A DNA stretch of 56,637 nt from Planctomycetota bacterium (lineage in GTDB: Bacteria > Planctomycetota > UBA1135 > GCA-002748355), in NCBI GenBank assembly GCA_026984035.1, contig JALSSW010000095.1, positions 1-56,637 on the forward strand, in the 5' to 3' direction. The notes under the pieces were generated by a model. The model was not told the DNA's origin and ran no database searches. It worked only from the letters and a program-made list of their open reading frames with translations. The position numbers and the translations under genes were made by a program. Below are positions 16,624 to 25,552 of the stretch, piece by piece (position 1 is the first letter of the stretch; every line of letters begins with the position of its first letter).

Positions 16624-19600
16624 GGTTTCTGACCCTTTCTGGTAGGAGATTTTATTTTCAGGGAGCGGAAGCTCGCTGTTCGCGGTTCCGCTTCCATGCG
16701 GTCCTGAGTGGGAGCATGGTGCCGAGGGCAGGCCGAGGCAAACTCACAATGGCGGCAAGGTCCATGTTCGCTCTCGAAGGGGAAGTGCCCTTCTTCACAG
16801 AGTTCCAGGAGAGTTGCTAGGCTGTCCTCGAGGTCGTCCTTGAGGGGGGCATCCCAGAATTTTTCATTGAGGGGGGTCTCTGGCAGAACCCTGCTTTCTG
16901 TCACTGGGAATTTTGGACCGACTCCTCGAAGGGCTGCAAGAGGATGTCTGTCGCCAGGCTGAGAAGGAGTTCCTTCGCTTTCGAGGAAGAGTCGTTGATA
17001 GAGGTAAAGCTGCGTTTTTCGTCCCTGGAGGACATCCTTGGAAGGGAGTTTCTTGGCGCTCGTGCCAGTCTTGTAGTCGAGGATGCGATAACGACCGTCG
17101 GGAAGTCGGTCGAGCCGATCATATTTGCCTTTGAGAAGGAGGGGAGGAGTCTTTTGCGGTCCTTCTCCTTTCAATTTTTGAAAGCTGAGAGCTGCTTCCA
17201 GCTTTTTTTCGAGGGCTACGGGGCGTGCTCCCGACTTTTGAAGCTCCTCGAGATCCAGTCGGAATTGGGCTTCGAGATTCTTTCCCCAAAGGGCGAGGAC
17301 TTCTTGGCGCAGCCGGGGAAAGCGAAGGAATTGCCTAGACATGATTCGGTCCGCTTCGGTGCGGAGGCTGTGACCGATTTCTTGAATGCCGAGGTCAAGG
17401 CAAGTATCGATTGGGAGAGGATCTTGGTCGAAGAGCCCTTCGGCAAGGAGCTTTTCGTAAACCTTTTGCAAAATTCTATGAACGGCCGACCCACGTTCGA
17501 GAGCGGAGACCAGGTCGAGGCTAGGCTCTTCGGGAAGGGGGCGAAGGCCAAGGATGTGCCGGAAAAAGAACCGGAGGGGGCAATTCCCAAGATCCTCGAA
17601 GGCGGTCACTGAGATGGGCTGCCCCGGGCGGAGGCTTGGGCCGAGGCCGAGAGCATCGAAGGGGCTGGGCGTTTCCCCTGGGTGAAAGCGATCCCGAGCC
17701 GCGACAAACTCTCCTGCTTGCCGGGGGATGCAGGAAAAGCGCCCGTCAAAATGGCGCAGAGCTTCGTCCTTTCGTTCAAAACTCGCAAGGGTCATGGCTT
17801 CAAGCTCAGAAAATCCCAAAGGCTCCGGCCCTCGTCGACTCAATCGGTCCCCGAGAGCCGCAGAGAGGGGGCGCAAAGAATGGGTGTCCCCTTTGGCCGT
17901 GCGCAGCTCTTCGAGCCAAGGGGAGGGGGCCTTGGGTTTGGCTCGCAGGTCAACGCCTGGATAGGAGAGGCAGAGGGTTCCTTTGCAGCGTTTCAGGAGG
18001 AGCAGCAGCCTTTGTCGCTCCTGCTCTTCTTCGCGGCTGGGGGGGCAGGGGCAGGGGGGAAGAATCCCTTTCGCCTGTAGGACCCCGAACCGCTCCCGAA
18101 ATTTCTCCCCCAAATGCTCAATGTCCTTCGGGGACAGCCATGGATTGATACGAGGTTTGGAGGGCCAGCGTCCACGCAAGCATCCCAGGATCAGGATGTG
18201 GTCAAAATCGAGGACACCCATTCTTTGGAGGGGGAGGACGCGGACTCCTTCCTGGACAGTTTGGGGGAGGGGGATGGACTGCTCCTCTAATTGGGCCTCG
18301 AGGAGCTGTGCCAGCTCTTCGAGGGAGAAGGGTGGGCATTTTGGGGGAAGAAGGGCTTGGGCCTTGGGTAGGGAGGCTAGAACCTGGGCAAAGGGATTGT
18401 TCTCGTCTTCTCCCAAGAGCCCCCATCGCTCCATGGACTCCTCGAGGAGCGAACAACGGCTGGCCGTGTCCTGATGTTTATTCAGTGCATCCCATAAAAA
18501 GACCATTTTGTTGAGGGACTTTTTGAGTTCTTCCAAACCTTCCGGCTGGTTCTTTATCTCATCCAAAAGGTTTCGGAGGTCTTTCAATCCTCCTAACCAA
18601 GCCTGGTCCCTTGCGATCCGGTCCAAGGCTGCAGCCGCGGGAGTGCCCATCCCAGGGAGAAGAGGCTCCAGCAGCAAAGGGCCTCGGAACTCCGCTGGCC
18701 CATCCAATAACACAAAGCGCAGCCAATTCCGCCCCCCCCGCCCCAATGCCGTCAACCGGAAGGCCACCCCCTTCGTCGGTCGCAATGGAAACCCCACAGC
18801 CTCAGCCCGTTCTTCAATCAAGCGGAGATAAGGTTCCGCACTCACAAAACTCAAGGCGATCCGGTCCGGCCTCACCCCTTTTTGGATCCAAGCCCGGATC
18901 CGTTCCAGTGCTTCCTCCGTCTCTGCCTCCTCCCCCTGGGCCGTAAAAAATTCCAGGTCCGGCAGCTTCTTCGGCAATGCCAATTGTGCCCCTGTCCCCA
19001 AGATCTCCGTCCCCGTTTCCTCGAAAACCTGCGCCCCAAGCCCCTGCAAACAAGCCGCATAGGCCAAAAACTCCGGGCTTTTCCCCCCGGCAGGGAGGGC
19101 AATAAGGGACACCCATTCTTTGTCCGCGAGCCAGCCCGGGAGGAGGGCCAGCCCTGTGCTCAAGCGACGCGCCGGGTCCCACATTTCCGCCCGATCCAAA
19201 GCTTCATCGAAGGGCTCTAAAAAAAGCCCCAGCAACCGCCCACCTCGGGTGGGGGGTAAGTCACTTGTTCTGATGCAGCCATACAAGCGAACCTGGAGAA
19301 GAGCTTGCGCCAGTGCAGCACGGGCCTTTGGAAAGCGCCGCAGATAGGCCAGATCCTCTCTCAAGTCGTTCGAAAGCTTCCCCCGCTTTCCCTCGCAAAG
19401 TTCTACAACCCATTGACCTACCCAAGCTTGGGCCGCCGCCCGCGGGAGATCCGAAAAGAAGGGTGTCCCGCATTCTTCGGAGAGGACGCGGAACAGGGAG
19501 CTCGGGGTGTGAAAGGAGATGCCTACGCAGGATCCGTTGCGTTCGAGCAGCCGGTGAGCGCATTCTTCTGCAAACAGTGCCGAGGGCACCAAGCAGAGGA

Positions 19601-19730
19601 GGCCAGGGCTCTTCATTTTTTTTTGTATTTTCTTGGCCACATCCTCCACAAAAGCGTCCAGAAAACTGTGCTGATGTTCAGGCGGGCGAGCAGAGGGCAA
19701 AGCGGGGTTCATCGGAGGTTTCCGGGTCAT
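16620..19730 (-). CDS. addB: AddB-like: nuclease subunit of the AddAB complex
   Basis: This ~1036-aa partner has an inactive-helicase-like body and a C-terminal RecB-type nuclease with YRILDYKTG. Four cysteines that would bind an iron-sulfur cluster are visible: one in GNCPLRFFFRHILGL before the nuclease and three in CRHCEFASACPRHH near the end, the AddB hallmark. The usual N-terminal Walker A of AddB is missing: the equivalent strand reads LLCLVPSALFAEECAHRL, so ATP binding is probably lost. I start at ATG 19730, just after the upstream gene's stop; the longer frame overlaps that gene by over 200 bases. ATG 19712 is an alternative start. Confidence 0.87.
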   Translation of the reverse strand: MTRKPPMNPALPSARPPEHQHSFLDAFVEDVAKKIQKKMKSPGLLCLVPSALFAEECAHRLLERNGSCVGISFHTPSSLFRVLSEECGTPFFSDLPRAAAQAWVGQWVVELCEGKRGKLSNDLREDLAYLRRFPKARAALAQALLQVRLYGCIRTSDLPPTRGGRLLGLFLEPFDEALDRAEMWDPARRLSTGLALLPGWLADKEWVSLIALPAGGKSPEFLAYAACLQGLGAQVFEETGTEILGTGAQLALPKKLPDLEFFTAQGEEAETEEALERIRAWIQKGVRPDRIALSFVSAEPYLRLIEERAEAVGFPLRPTKGVAFRLTALGRGGRNWLRFVLLDGPAEFRGPLLLEPLLPGMGTPAAAALDRIARDQAWLGGLKDLRNLLDEIKNQPEGLEELKKSLNKMVFLWDALNKHQDTASRCSLLEESMERWGLLGEDENNPFAQVLASLPKAQALLPPKCPPFSLEELAQLLEAQLEEQSIPLPQTVQEGVRVLPLQRMGVLDFDHILILGCLRGRWPSKPRINPWLSPKDIEHLGEKFRERFGVLQAKGILPPCPCPPSREEEQERQRLLLLLKRCKGTLCLSYPGVDLRAKPKAPSPWLEELRTAKGDTHSLRPLSAALGDRLSRRGPEPLGFSELEAMTLASFERKDEALRHFDGRFSCIPRQAGEFVAARDRFHPGETPSPFDALGLGPSLRPGQPISVTAFEDLGNCPLRFFFRHILGLRPLPEEPSLDLVSALERGSAVHRILQKVYEKLLAEGLFDQDPLPIDTCLDLGIQEIGHSLRTEADRIMSRQFLRFPRLRQEVLALWGKNLEAQFRLDLEELQKSGARPVALEKKLEAALSFQKLKGEGPQKTPPLLLKGKYDRLDRLPDGRYRILDYKTGTSAKKLPSKDVLQGRKTQLYLYQRLFLESEGTPSQPGDRHPLAALRGVGPKFPVTESRVLPETPLNEKFWDAPLKDDLEDSLATLLELCEEGHFPFESEHGPCRHCEFASACPRHHAPTQDRMEAEPRTASFRSLKIKSPTRKGQKP

Positions 19731-19743
19731 AAACTGCTGGATG

Positions 19744-20787
19744 CTATCGCTTGTGCACCTTGTCCTGGTTCCAGTGCTTACGGATAACTGCACGGATTGC
19801 TTTTGTCGCCAACTGAAAATTGCGGCCCACAGGATAGGGCTCGGGGAACCACTTCCATAAAAAGGCCCCCAAGACTCTGTCCTCCTTTTCAATCGCCCGA
19901 AGAGCTGCAGCCAAGCAGCGCCGTTGTAAGGGCTTCGCATCAGCCCCATCGGTCCCATAATTCCAAGGCTCCCGGGCGGCCTTATGACTTCGGTTATAGC
20001 CGATCTCCGTGAAGATAATGTTGCGATTGGTCTTCTCGGAAAAAGCTCTGAGTTTTTCCATTTGTCCCTCCCACGCGCGGTCGAGTTCTCGGTCGCTTGG
20101 GTTGACTGCCTCTGTCAAGGGGAAATACGCTTGGATCCCAATCACATCCAGAGCGTCCCAAAAAGGGACCCGCTCATAATCCGTCCAGTTCGCCGCGTAG
20201 GTCAGCGGTGCCTTCGTTCTCTTGCGGACCTCCGCGATGAGTGCTCGCCATTCTTTTTCTTTGACCACTGTCTTGTCCAGCTCCGTCCCCACCACGAACC
20301 CATCCGCGTCCTTACAAGCCTCCGCCAAAGCCAAGATCCAAGCTCGGTATTCCCGGAAAAACCGTTTCCAGTCCTCCCTGCGATGGAAGGTGATTTCTCC
20401 CCGCCAAGCGAAGCGCGTTCCCCAATAGGCAATATGGGGTTTGATCAAGATTTTGAGCCCCGCCTTGTGAGCCAGGGTGATCGGTTTACTCCAATAGGAA
20501 GGGGTTCCTCCCTTTTTCCCCCGCCTCCAAGTCACTCGTCCATCTTCATGGATGCGAGCATAGGGATGCAGGGCAATCCACTCCGCCCCCGTGTTTCGAA
20601 TCTTCTTGAGAGTCGGACCCATGACCTTTGGGTTTGCCCATTCCCGGCCCATTCCATGGGTCGAAATCGTGATCCCACGGACCGTCTCTCCCTTGGGAGG
20701 GCTTGGTTTTTGAGGGCTTCGAGCTTGAAGATTTGGGAGTGGAAGACACAGAGCAGGGAATAAAAAGCACAAGAAGAAGGAGGACAT
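19744..20787 (-). CDS. Secreted glycoside hydrolase, GH113 beta-mannanase-like
   Basis: The product (~347 aa) has a signal peptide (MSSFFLCFLFPALCLPLP) and a TIM-barrel hydrolase domain. Two acidic motifs fit the GH113/GTA-barrel family: VGTEL (acid-base glutamate at the end of strand 4) and FTEIGYNRS (nucleophile glutamate at strand 7). The segments THGMGREWANP, ALHPYARIHEDG and LKILIKPHIAYWG are also typical. Family members cleave beta-1,4-mannan; the true substrate here is unknown. ATG 20787 puts the signal peptide at the N-terminus; an in-frame ATG at 20829 adds 14 residues. It lies upstream of addB with a 13-base gap, perhaps in one transcript. Confidence 0.8.
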   Translation of the reverse strand: MSSFFLCFLFPALCLPLPNLQARSPQKPSPPKGETVRGITISTHGMGREWANPKVMGPTLKKIRNTGAEWIALHPYARIHEDGRVTWRRGKKGGTPSYWSKPITLAHKAGLKILIKPHIAYWGTRFAWRGEITFHRREDWKRFFREYRAWILALAEACKDADGFVVGTELDKTVVKEKEWRALIAEVRKRTKAPLTYAANWTDYERVPFWDALDVIGIQAYFPLTEAVNPSDRELDRAWEGQMEKLRAFSEKTNRNIIFTEIGYNRSHKAAREPWNYGTDGADAKPLQRRCLAAALRAIEKEDRVLGAFLWKWFPEPYPVGRNFQLATKAIRAVIRKHWNQDKVHKR

Positions 20788-20829
20788 GGAGCTTAATCTA
20801 CCCCAAAGTCGTGCATCAAAGCATGGCAA

Positions 20830-21096
20830 GCCTCTTTTCTCTTCTTTGATTCATGGGAAGCTTCAATCTGTCTGGTGTTTTTCCTCATGTTCTTGATGAA
20901 TCGAGAGGAGAGGAATCCTAGCTTTCACCCATGGCTTTCGGGGGAGCGATCCCATTGACAAGCAGCGGTCTCAACGCGAAATTCGCATTTTGACGGATGG
21001 AAGCGAAACCCTGATCCGGTTTTGGCTCATTCCCTTTGCAGTATGGAGAAGAATGCAGACTAGGCATTCTTGGGATATTCTATATAGTGATTCAAT
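20830..21096. other. Intergenic region upstream of a two-hairpin structure; no convincing gene
   Basis: This stretch lies between the hydrolase start and the RND gene stop. On the + strand a frame without ATG or GTG reads ILTDGSETLIRFWLIPFAVW (around 20990-21050), which looks protein-like and may be a remnant, but I cannot name it. A TTGACA at about 20955 has no good -10 at the normal distance. The region leads into two strong hairpins on the + strand. Confidence 0.4.
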
Positions 21097-21170
21097 CTGA
21101 GAAACCCCATTTTCTCAGTGCCCTTGAAAGGGAAGGGTCTGGCCCACCCGGCTCTTCCCTTTCCTTTTTT
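21097..21170 (+). terminator. Two adjacent hairpins with a T run: rho-independent terminator or end of a small RNA
   Basis: The first hairpin pairs CTGAGAAA (21097-21104) with TTTCTCAG (21111-21118) around a six-base loop, a perfect 8-bp stem. The second pairs GAAAGGGAAG (21126-21135) with CTTCCCTTTC (21154-21163), a perfect 10-bp stem, and is followed by TTTTTT at 21165-21170. The T run is on the + strand, although both flanking genes are on the - strand, so the structure would end an unannotated + strand transcript. In the - direction it lacks a T tail. Confidence 0.55.
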
Positions 21171-21185
21171 ATCCATACACAAAGC

Positions 21186-24100
21186 CTATGCAGACTCCTC
21201 TTTTCCCTTGGAGCGCCTGCCCCCAGTAAGGTCTTCCAGCACTAAATACAGGCAGGGCACAAGGACCAGAGTAATGACAGTGGAAAAGACGATTCCAAAG
21301 CCGAGGGAGACCGCCATCGGGATCAAAAACCGTGCTTGAAGGCTTTTTTCAAGGAGCATGGGTGTTAATCCTGCGAAGGTGGTGGCGGAGGTCAACAGGA
21401 TCGGCCGAAAACGTTGGGCACCAGCTTCTCGGACTGCCTGGTGAAGGCCAATACCTTTCCTTCTTGCTCGGTTGATAAAGTCCACTACAACCAAGCTGTC
21501 GTTCACGACCACCCCCGAAAGGGCCAGGAGTCCAATCAAGGACATCATCGTGAGGTTCATTCCCAGCAAAAGGTGTCCCATCACTGCCCCCACAATCCCG
21601 AAGGGGATGACCGACATCACAATTAAAGGTTGCAAGTAGGAACGGAAGGGGATGGCGAGGAGGATAAAGATCAAAACAATCGAGAACAGAGCCTGCTTCT
21701 TCATTCCCTCCATGAAGGATCGTTGTTCTCGTTGTGTCCCCTCAAACGAATAATTCAGTCCTGGATAGCGACGCTTCAGGCTGGGAAGAAAATGGCCTTT
21801 GAGATCCGTCAGGATCTTCTCCTGGTCACCCTTGTCCTTGTCCACATTCGCGGTCACTGTCACCGCTCGATTTCGGTCGGATCGCTTGATCTCCGAGAGA
21901 GTCCTCGCATAGGAAACATCGGCCACCGCACTGAGGGGAACTTCATCGCCACCCTGAAAACGGATTCGCATGTCTTCGATGGCATAAAGGCTCTTGAGGT
22001 CTTGATCGGGATAGCGGACCATTACAGGGACATCATCTCTGCCCCGTTGGACACGTTGTGCTTCTTCACCATAGACTGCTTGTCGAACTTGTCGGGACAT
22101 GGAAACCTGTCGGAGTCCCAATGGTTCGGCTTCCGGTTTCAGCCGAAGATGCACTTCTCTTTTACCGACTCGGAAGGAATCCGAAAGGTCGTAGACTCCA
22201 GGATAAGACGCCAACATCGCCTTTACTTCCTGACGCGCCTTACGAAGGACCGCAATATCTGGACTTGTCAATTGGAGGTTGATGTCTGCCCCACTCGAGA
22301 CCAGGTCTCCTGTGAAGCTCAGTTCCACTGCGTCCGGAATCTTGCCAACCAATTCCCTCCAGCGATCAGCAATCTTGCGGCTTCCGATCTCCCGGTCTTC
22401 CGAGGGTGTCAGCTCCAAGGTGACTTCTCCCAGATGAGAAACCGGCCGGGCTCCCATGAGCCCACCCCCCGAATTCCGTGATTGCTGGATCCTGTAAGGT
22501 TGCGATCCCAGAGTGGAGAGAGTGTGCCTGATGATGCTCCCTGGAGTTTGCTCAAACTCTTTCCTGAGTTTTTCCACAGCCTTTGTGATCCGATCCAGAG
22601 AGGCTTGAGTGGTTTCTGCGGGAGTTCCGATGGGCATGGTGAGGGCACAAGACACATTATCCGCATCAATCTTGGGGAAGAAGGTGAACTTGAGCCAACC
22701 CGCAGCGACCACTCCAATCGTAAGGAAGAGTGTCGCCACTCCTACAGACAAAGTCAGGTAACGCCAACGCAGGAGAACATCCAAGCTGGGTTTGTAGACG
22801 AAACGAATGAACTGATCGAGACCTCGCGTAAAGATGGATTGAAAGGCCAGCCAAAGCCGATTCCATCCCACGGGATCCTTTGTTTCCACTTTGAGATGCC
22901 GAAGGTGGGTTGGGAGAACAAAAAGTGACTCCACCAGGCTGAAACAGAGACAGGCGATGACGACCAAGGGGATGTTGCGGGAGAACTGCCCATAGGTCCC
23001 GGGGAGTCCAAGCATGGGGAGGAAGGCCGCAATGGTGGTGAGGACGGCGAATACAACAGGAACAAGGACCTCTGTGGTCCCGTCCTTGATCGCCTGCTTG
23101 ATGGGTTTTCCTCGAGCAAGATGAGAGAAAACATTTTCACCGACAACGATGGCGTCATCTACAACGATTCCGAGGACGACAATAAAGCCGAAGAGGGAGA
23201 TCAGATTGATGGTGACGTTGAGACTGGGTAGAAGCCAGAGGGCGCCGAGGAAGGAGATGGGGATCCCGAAGGCTGTCCACCAAGCCAGCCTGAGCCTCAG
23301 AAATAAAGCCAAAGTCAGAAAAACCAAAAGGAGCCCGATGCGTCCGTTGCGAATCAGGAGGTCCAAGCGTCCATTCAGAAGGCGTGCATTGTCCAACCAG
23401 ATCGTGAGCGAAACGTTTTTTGGGAGCTGTTGTTTTTTCAGCTCCAGGTATTTCTTGGTGGTTTCGGCCACTGCAATGGCACTTTGGTCACCAACGCGAT
23501 AGACCTTGATGAGCAGAGAGTTCTTACCGTCGAAGAGAGTCTTTGTCGCCAGGTCTTCGAAGCCATCCACGACCTTTGCAACGTCACCCAGTAAAACCCG
23601 CTCACCATTGGCTTGTGTGAGGACTGGGATTTTTTCGAATTCCTTTGGGTTGTAAGCTTGTCCAATCCCTCGGATCAGAACTTCGCCGCTGCGGGTTTTC
23701 AGGGTTCCGGCTGGGAGGTCAAGGCTTGACATTCGGATCGCGTCTGCAACCTGGGAAAAGCTGATGCCCCATTTTCGCAGATTTTCTTCCGGTACCTGGA
23801 TTTTGATCTCAAAGGGCCGGCCTCCAATCAAATCCACACGGGTGATCCCATCTAGGACCGAGATTTCATCCCGGATCCGTTCCCCAAGACGTCGCAACCC
23901 CATCTCCGTGGTGGGAGCGGCAAGGGCGATGGTCAGGACCTCAGTTTGCACTTCAAGCTGTTGAACCACAGGTTCCTTCGCATCTTCGGGAAATGTGTCA
24001 ATAGCATCGACCCTGTTTTTTACTTCACCCAGGAGTTTGCCGAGATCGCTTCCTTCGAGGGCTTCGATGATGACGACCCCCGCGCCTTCAGTGGAGGAGG

Positions 24101-24347
24101 AGGTGATACGCTTGACTGCCTCCAGGTCTTGCACCTCCTCTTCGATTTTGATGCAGATGGATTCCTCGACTTCGGCGGGAGTGGCTCCCGGGTAAGGGAC
24201 AGTGACCGTGATCCTTTCAGTGTTGATTTCCGGGATGACCTCCTTGCGGAGCCCGAACATCGAGAGGATTCCCCCGACCACGACGAGGAACATCAGGAGG
24301 TTGGCGGCGACTGAGTTTTCCGCAAACCATTCGACCCACTTCTTCAT
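21186..24347 (-). CDS. RND-family multidrug efflux permease (AcrB/HAE-like)
   Basis: This inner-membrane trimer uses the proton gradient to export drugs or other amphiphiles. The 1053-aa product has 12 membrane helices in two halves, each with a large periplasmic loop. The N-terminal ENSVAANLLMFLVVVGG helix, the TM4 motif GIVVDDAIVVGENV (~395-408) with its proton-relay aspartates, and the second-half GIVGAVMGHLLLG and LSGVVVNDSLVVVDFIN segments are hallmarks. Length is typical. It is the last gene of a four-gene operon; its ATG overlaps the adaptor stop. Substrate cannot be predicted. Confidence 0.95.
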   Translation of the reverse strand: MKKWVEWFAENSVAANLLMFLVVVGGILSMFGLRKEVIPEINTERITVTVPYPGATPAEVEESICIKIEEEVQDLEAVKRITSSSTEGAGVVIIEALEGSDLGKLLGEVKNRVDAIDTFPEDAKEPVVQQLEVQTEVLTIALAAPTTEMGLRRLGERIRDEISVLDGITRVDLIGGRPFEIKIQVPEENLRKWGISFSQVADAIRMSSLDLPAGTLKTRSGEVLIRGIGQAYNPKEFEKIPVLTQANGERVLLGDVAKVVDGFEDLATKTLFDGKNSLLIKVYRVGDQSAIAVAETTKKYLELKKQQLPKNVSLTIWLDNARLLNGRLDLLIRNGRIGLLLVFLTLALFLRLRLAWWTAFGIPISFLGALWLLPSLNVTINLISLFGFIVVLGIVVDDAIVVGENVFSHLARGKPIKQAIKDGTTEVLVPVVFAVLTTIAAFLPMLGLPGTYGQFSRNIPLVVIACLCFSLVESLFVLPTHLRHLKVETKDPVGWNRLWLAFQSIFTRGLDQFIRFVYKPSLDVLLRWRYLTLSVGVATLFLTIGVVAAGWLKFTFFPKIDADNVSCALTMPIGTPAETTQASLDRITKAVEKLRKEFEQTPGSIIRHTLSTLGSQPYRIQQSRNSGGGLMGARPVSHLGEVTLELTPSEDREIGSRKIADRWRELVGKIPDAVELSFTGDLVSSGADINLQLTSPDIAVLRKARQEVKAMLASYPGVYDLSDSFRVGKREVHLRLKPEAEPLGLRQVSMSRQVRQAVYGEEAQRVQRGRDDVPVMVRYPDQDLKSLYAIEDMRIRFQGGDEVPLSAVADVSYARTLSEIKRSDRNRAVTVTANVDKDKGDQEKILTDLKGHFLPSLKRRYPGLNYSFEGTQREQRSFMEGMKKQALFSIVLIFILLAIPFRSYLQPLIVMSVIPFGIVGAVMGHLLLGMNLTMMSLIGLLALSGVVVNDSLVVVDFINRARRKGIGLHQAVREAGAQRFRPILLTSATTFAGLTPMLLEKSLQARFLIPMAVSLGFGIVFSTVITLVLVPCLYLVLEDLTGGRRSKGKEESA

Positions 24348-25552
24348 TTGTCTTCACCCTTCTTGGGGGCCGGTTCTTCGTTTGAAGTTCGAACTCTCAT
24401 GCCATCGACAATGGTTTCCAAGAAGCTCAGGAGGAGCCTCTGACCTGGATGAATCCCCGAACCAACAATGATGGTGTCCCGGTTTTTCTTTAGGACTTCC
24501 ACACGTTGACGATGTAGATGGTTCTCTTTGTCGATGAGAGTCACATAGCTCTCCTCCTGAAGAGCCATGCGGGGAAGTTCGAAGACCTTGGCCATGCGTC
24601 GCCCCTCGATGGAAGCATGCACAAAGAGTCCGGGGAAAAGGGGGGGATTGGAGGCAAATGGCTTCTCGACTCGGGCGATGAGGTGGGCCATGCGACTTTT
24701 GGAATCGATCCGACCTTCCATGCGGACAATGTGCCCACTCCAGATGGCTTTTCTTCCGGCAAAGCGGGTGGAAATGCGGACCCTTGGGTAAAGGGTCTTT
24801 TCCACGCTATTGGAAAGAGTGCGGGGGAGATCGATCCAAGCGAGGTCGTCTGTTCGAACGGGTAGGCGCAGTTCGACAGCATCGGTGGAAAACACTTTGA
24901 AAAGGGGTGTCCCCGGGCCGACCCAAGTTCCTCGATCGACGAGGCGGCTATCGATGATCCCATCGAAAGGGGCTTTGACTTGGGTGCGGGCAAGATTGCG
25001 TTTTGCTTGTTCGAGAGTTTTTTGGGCAGCACTCAGATCGGCGAGGGCTTCCATGATTTGTGGTTTTCGCAGGAGGAGAGAGTCCGGCTCCCCTTTTTCT
25101 TTGGAGCGCTTCCATTCTTCCCGGGCAAGTTGAGCTTCTTTGCGTTCTTCAGCGAGACGGCGCTCTGCCTTTGCGATCCCGGCCTTGGCGGTCACTACTT
25201 GGGTTTGGAAATCGCTCGCATCAATTTTGAGGAGAACCTCGTCTTCCTTGACACGGACCCCTGCTTCGAGTTTGGGGGACACCCAGAGGACTTGTCCCGG
25301 GACCAAGGCGACGATGGAGGATTCGTGGGCGGCTTGGACGGTTCCCTGGGTTTCCACTCGAAAGGTGTGTTCTGTAGGTTTGACGAGGTGGAAGCGGACG
25401 AGGGGGATCACCTTTGCAGGGGGGATGCGTTTGGGTGGAGTCCGGCTTTGGATCAGGATGATTGTGCCCAGGACCCCTAGCCCAAGCACAAGGACGGGGA
25501 GAACCCAGGCGAGAATGAGGGAAAACGTGCTTCTTTTGTGGGCTTCGGTCAT
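24344..25552 (-). CDS. RND efflux periplasmic adaptor (membrane fusion protein)
   Basis: The adaptor bridges the RND pump and the outer-membrane channel. The 402-aa product has an N-terminal membrane anchor (~12-32, LILAWVLPVLVLGLGVLGT), a lipoyl half (GTVQAAHESSIVALVPGQVL), a coiled-coil hairpin (~115-185) and the second lipoyl half (VKAPFDGIIDSRLVDRGTWV), followed by beta-barrel and membrane-proximal domains. This is the HlyD/AcrA order. ATGA overlaps with both neighbours show a strict operon. Confidence 0.93.
   Translation of the reverse strand: MTEAHKRSTFSLILAWVLPVLVLGLGVLGTIILIQSRTPPKRIPPAKVIPLVRFHLVKPTEHTFRVETQGTVQAAHESSIVALVPGQVLWVSPKLEAGVRVKEDEVLLKIDASDFQTQVVTAKAGIAKAERRLAEERKEAQLAREEWKRSKEKGEPDSLLLRKPQIMEALADLSAAQKTLEQAKRNLARTQVKAPFDGIIDSRLVDRGTWVGPGTPLFKVFSTDAVELRLPVRTDDLAWIDLPRTLSNSVEKTLYPRVRISTRFAGRKAIWSGHIVRMEGRIDSKSRMAHLIARVEKPFASNPPLFPGLFVHASIEGRRMAKVFELPRMALQEESYVTLIDKENHLHRQRVEVLKKNRDTIIVGSGIHPGQRLLLSFLETIVDGMRVRTSNEEPAPKKGEDK

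Noticed and set aside
19984-20763. Long + strand frame opposite the glycoside hydrolase
   Set aside because: Composition is that of a shadow frame; the - strand frame has signal peptide and catalytic motifs.
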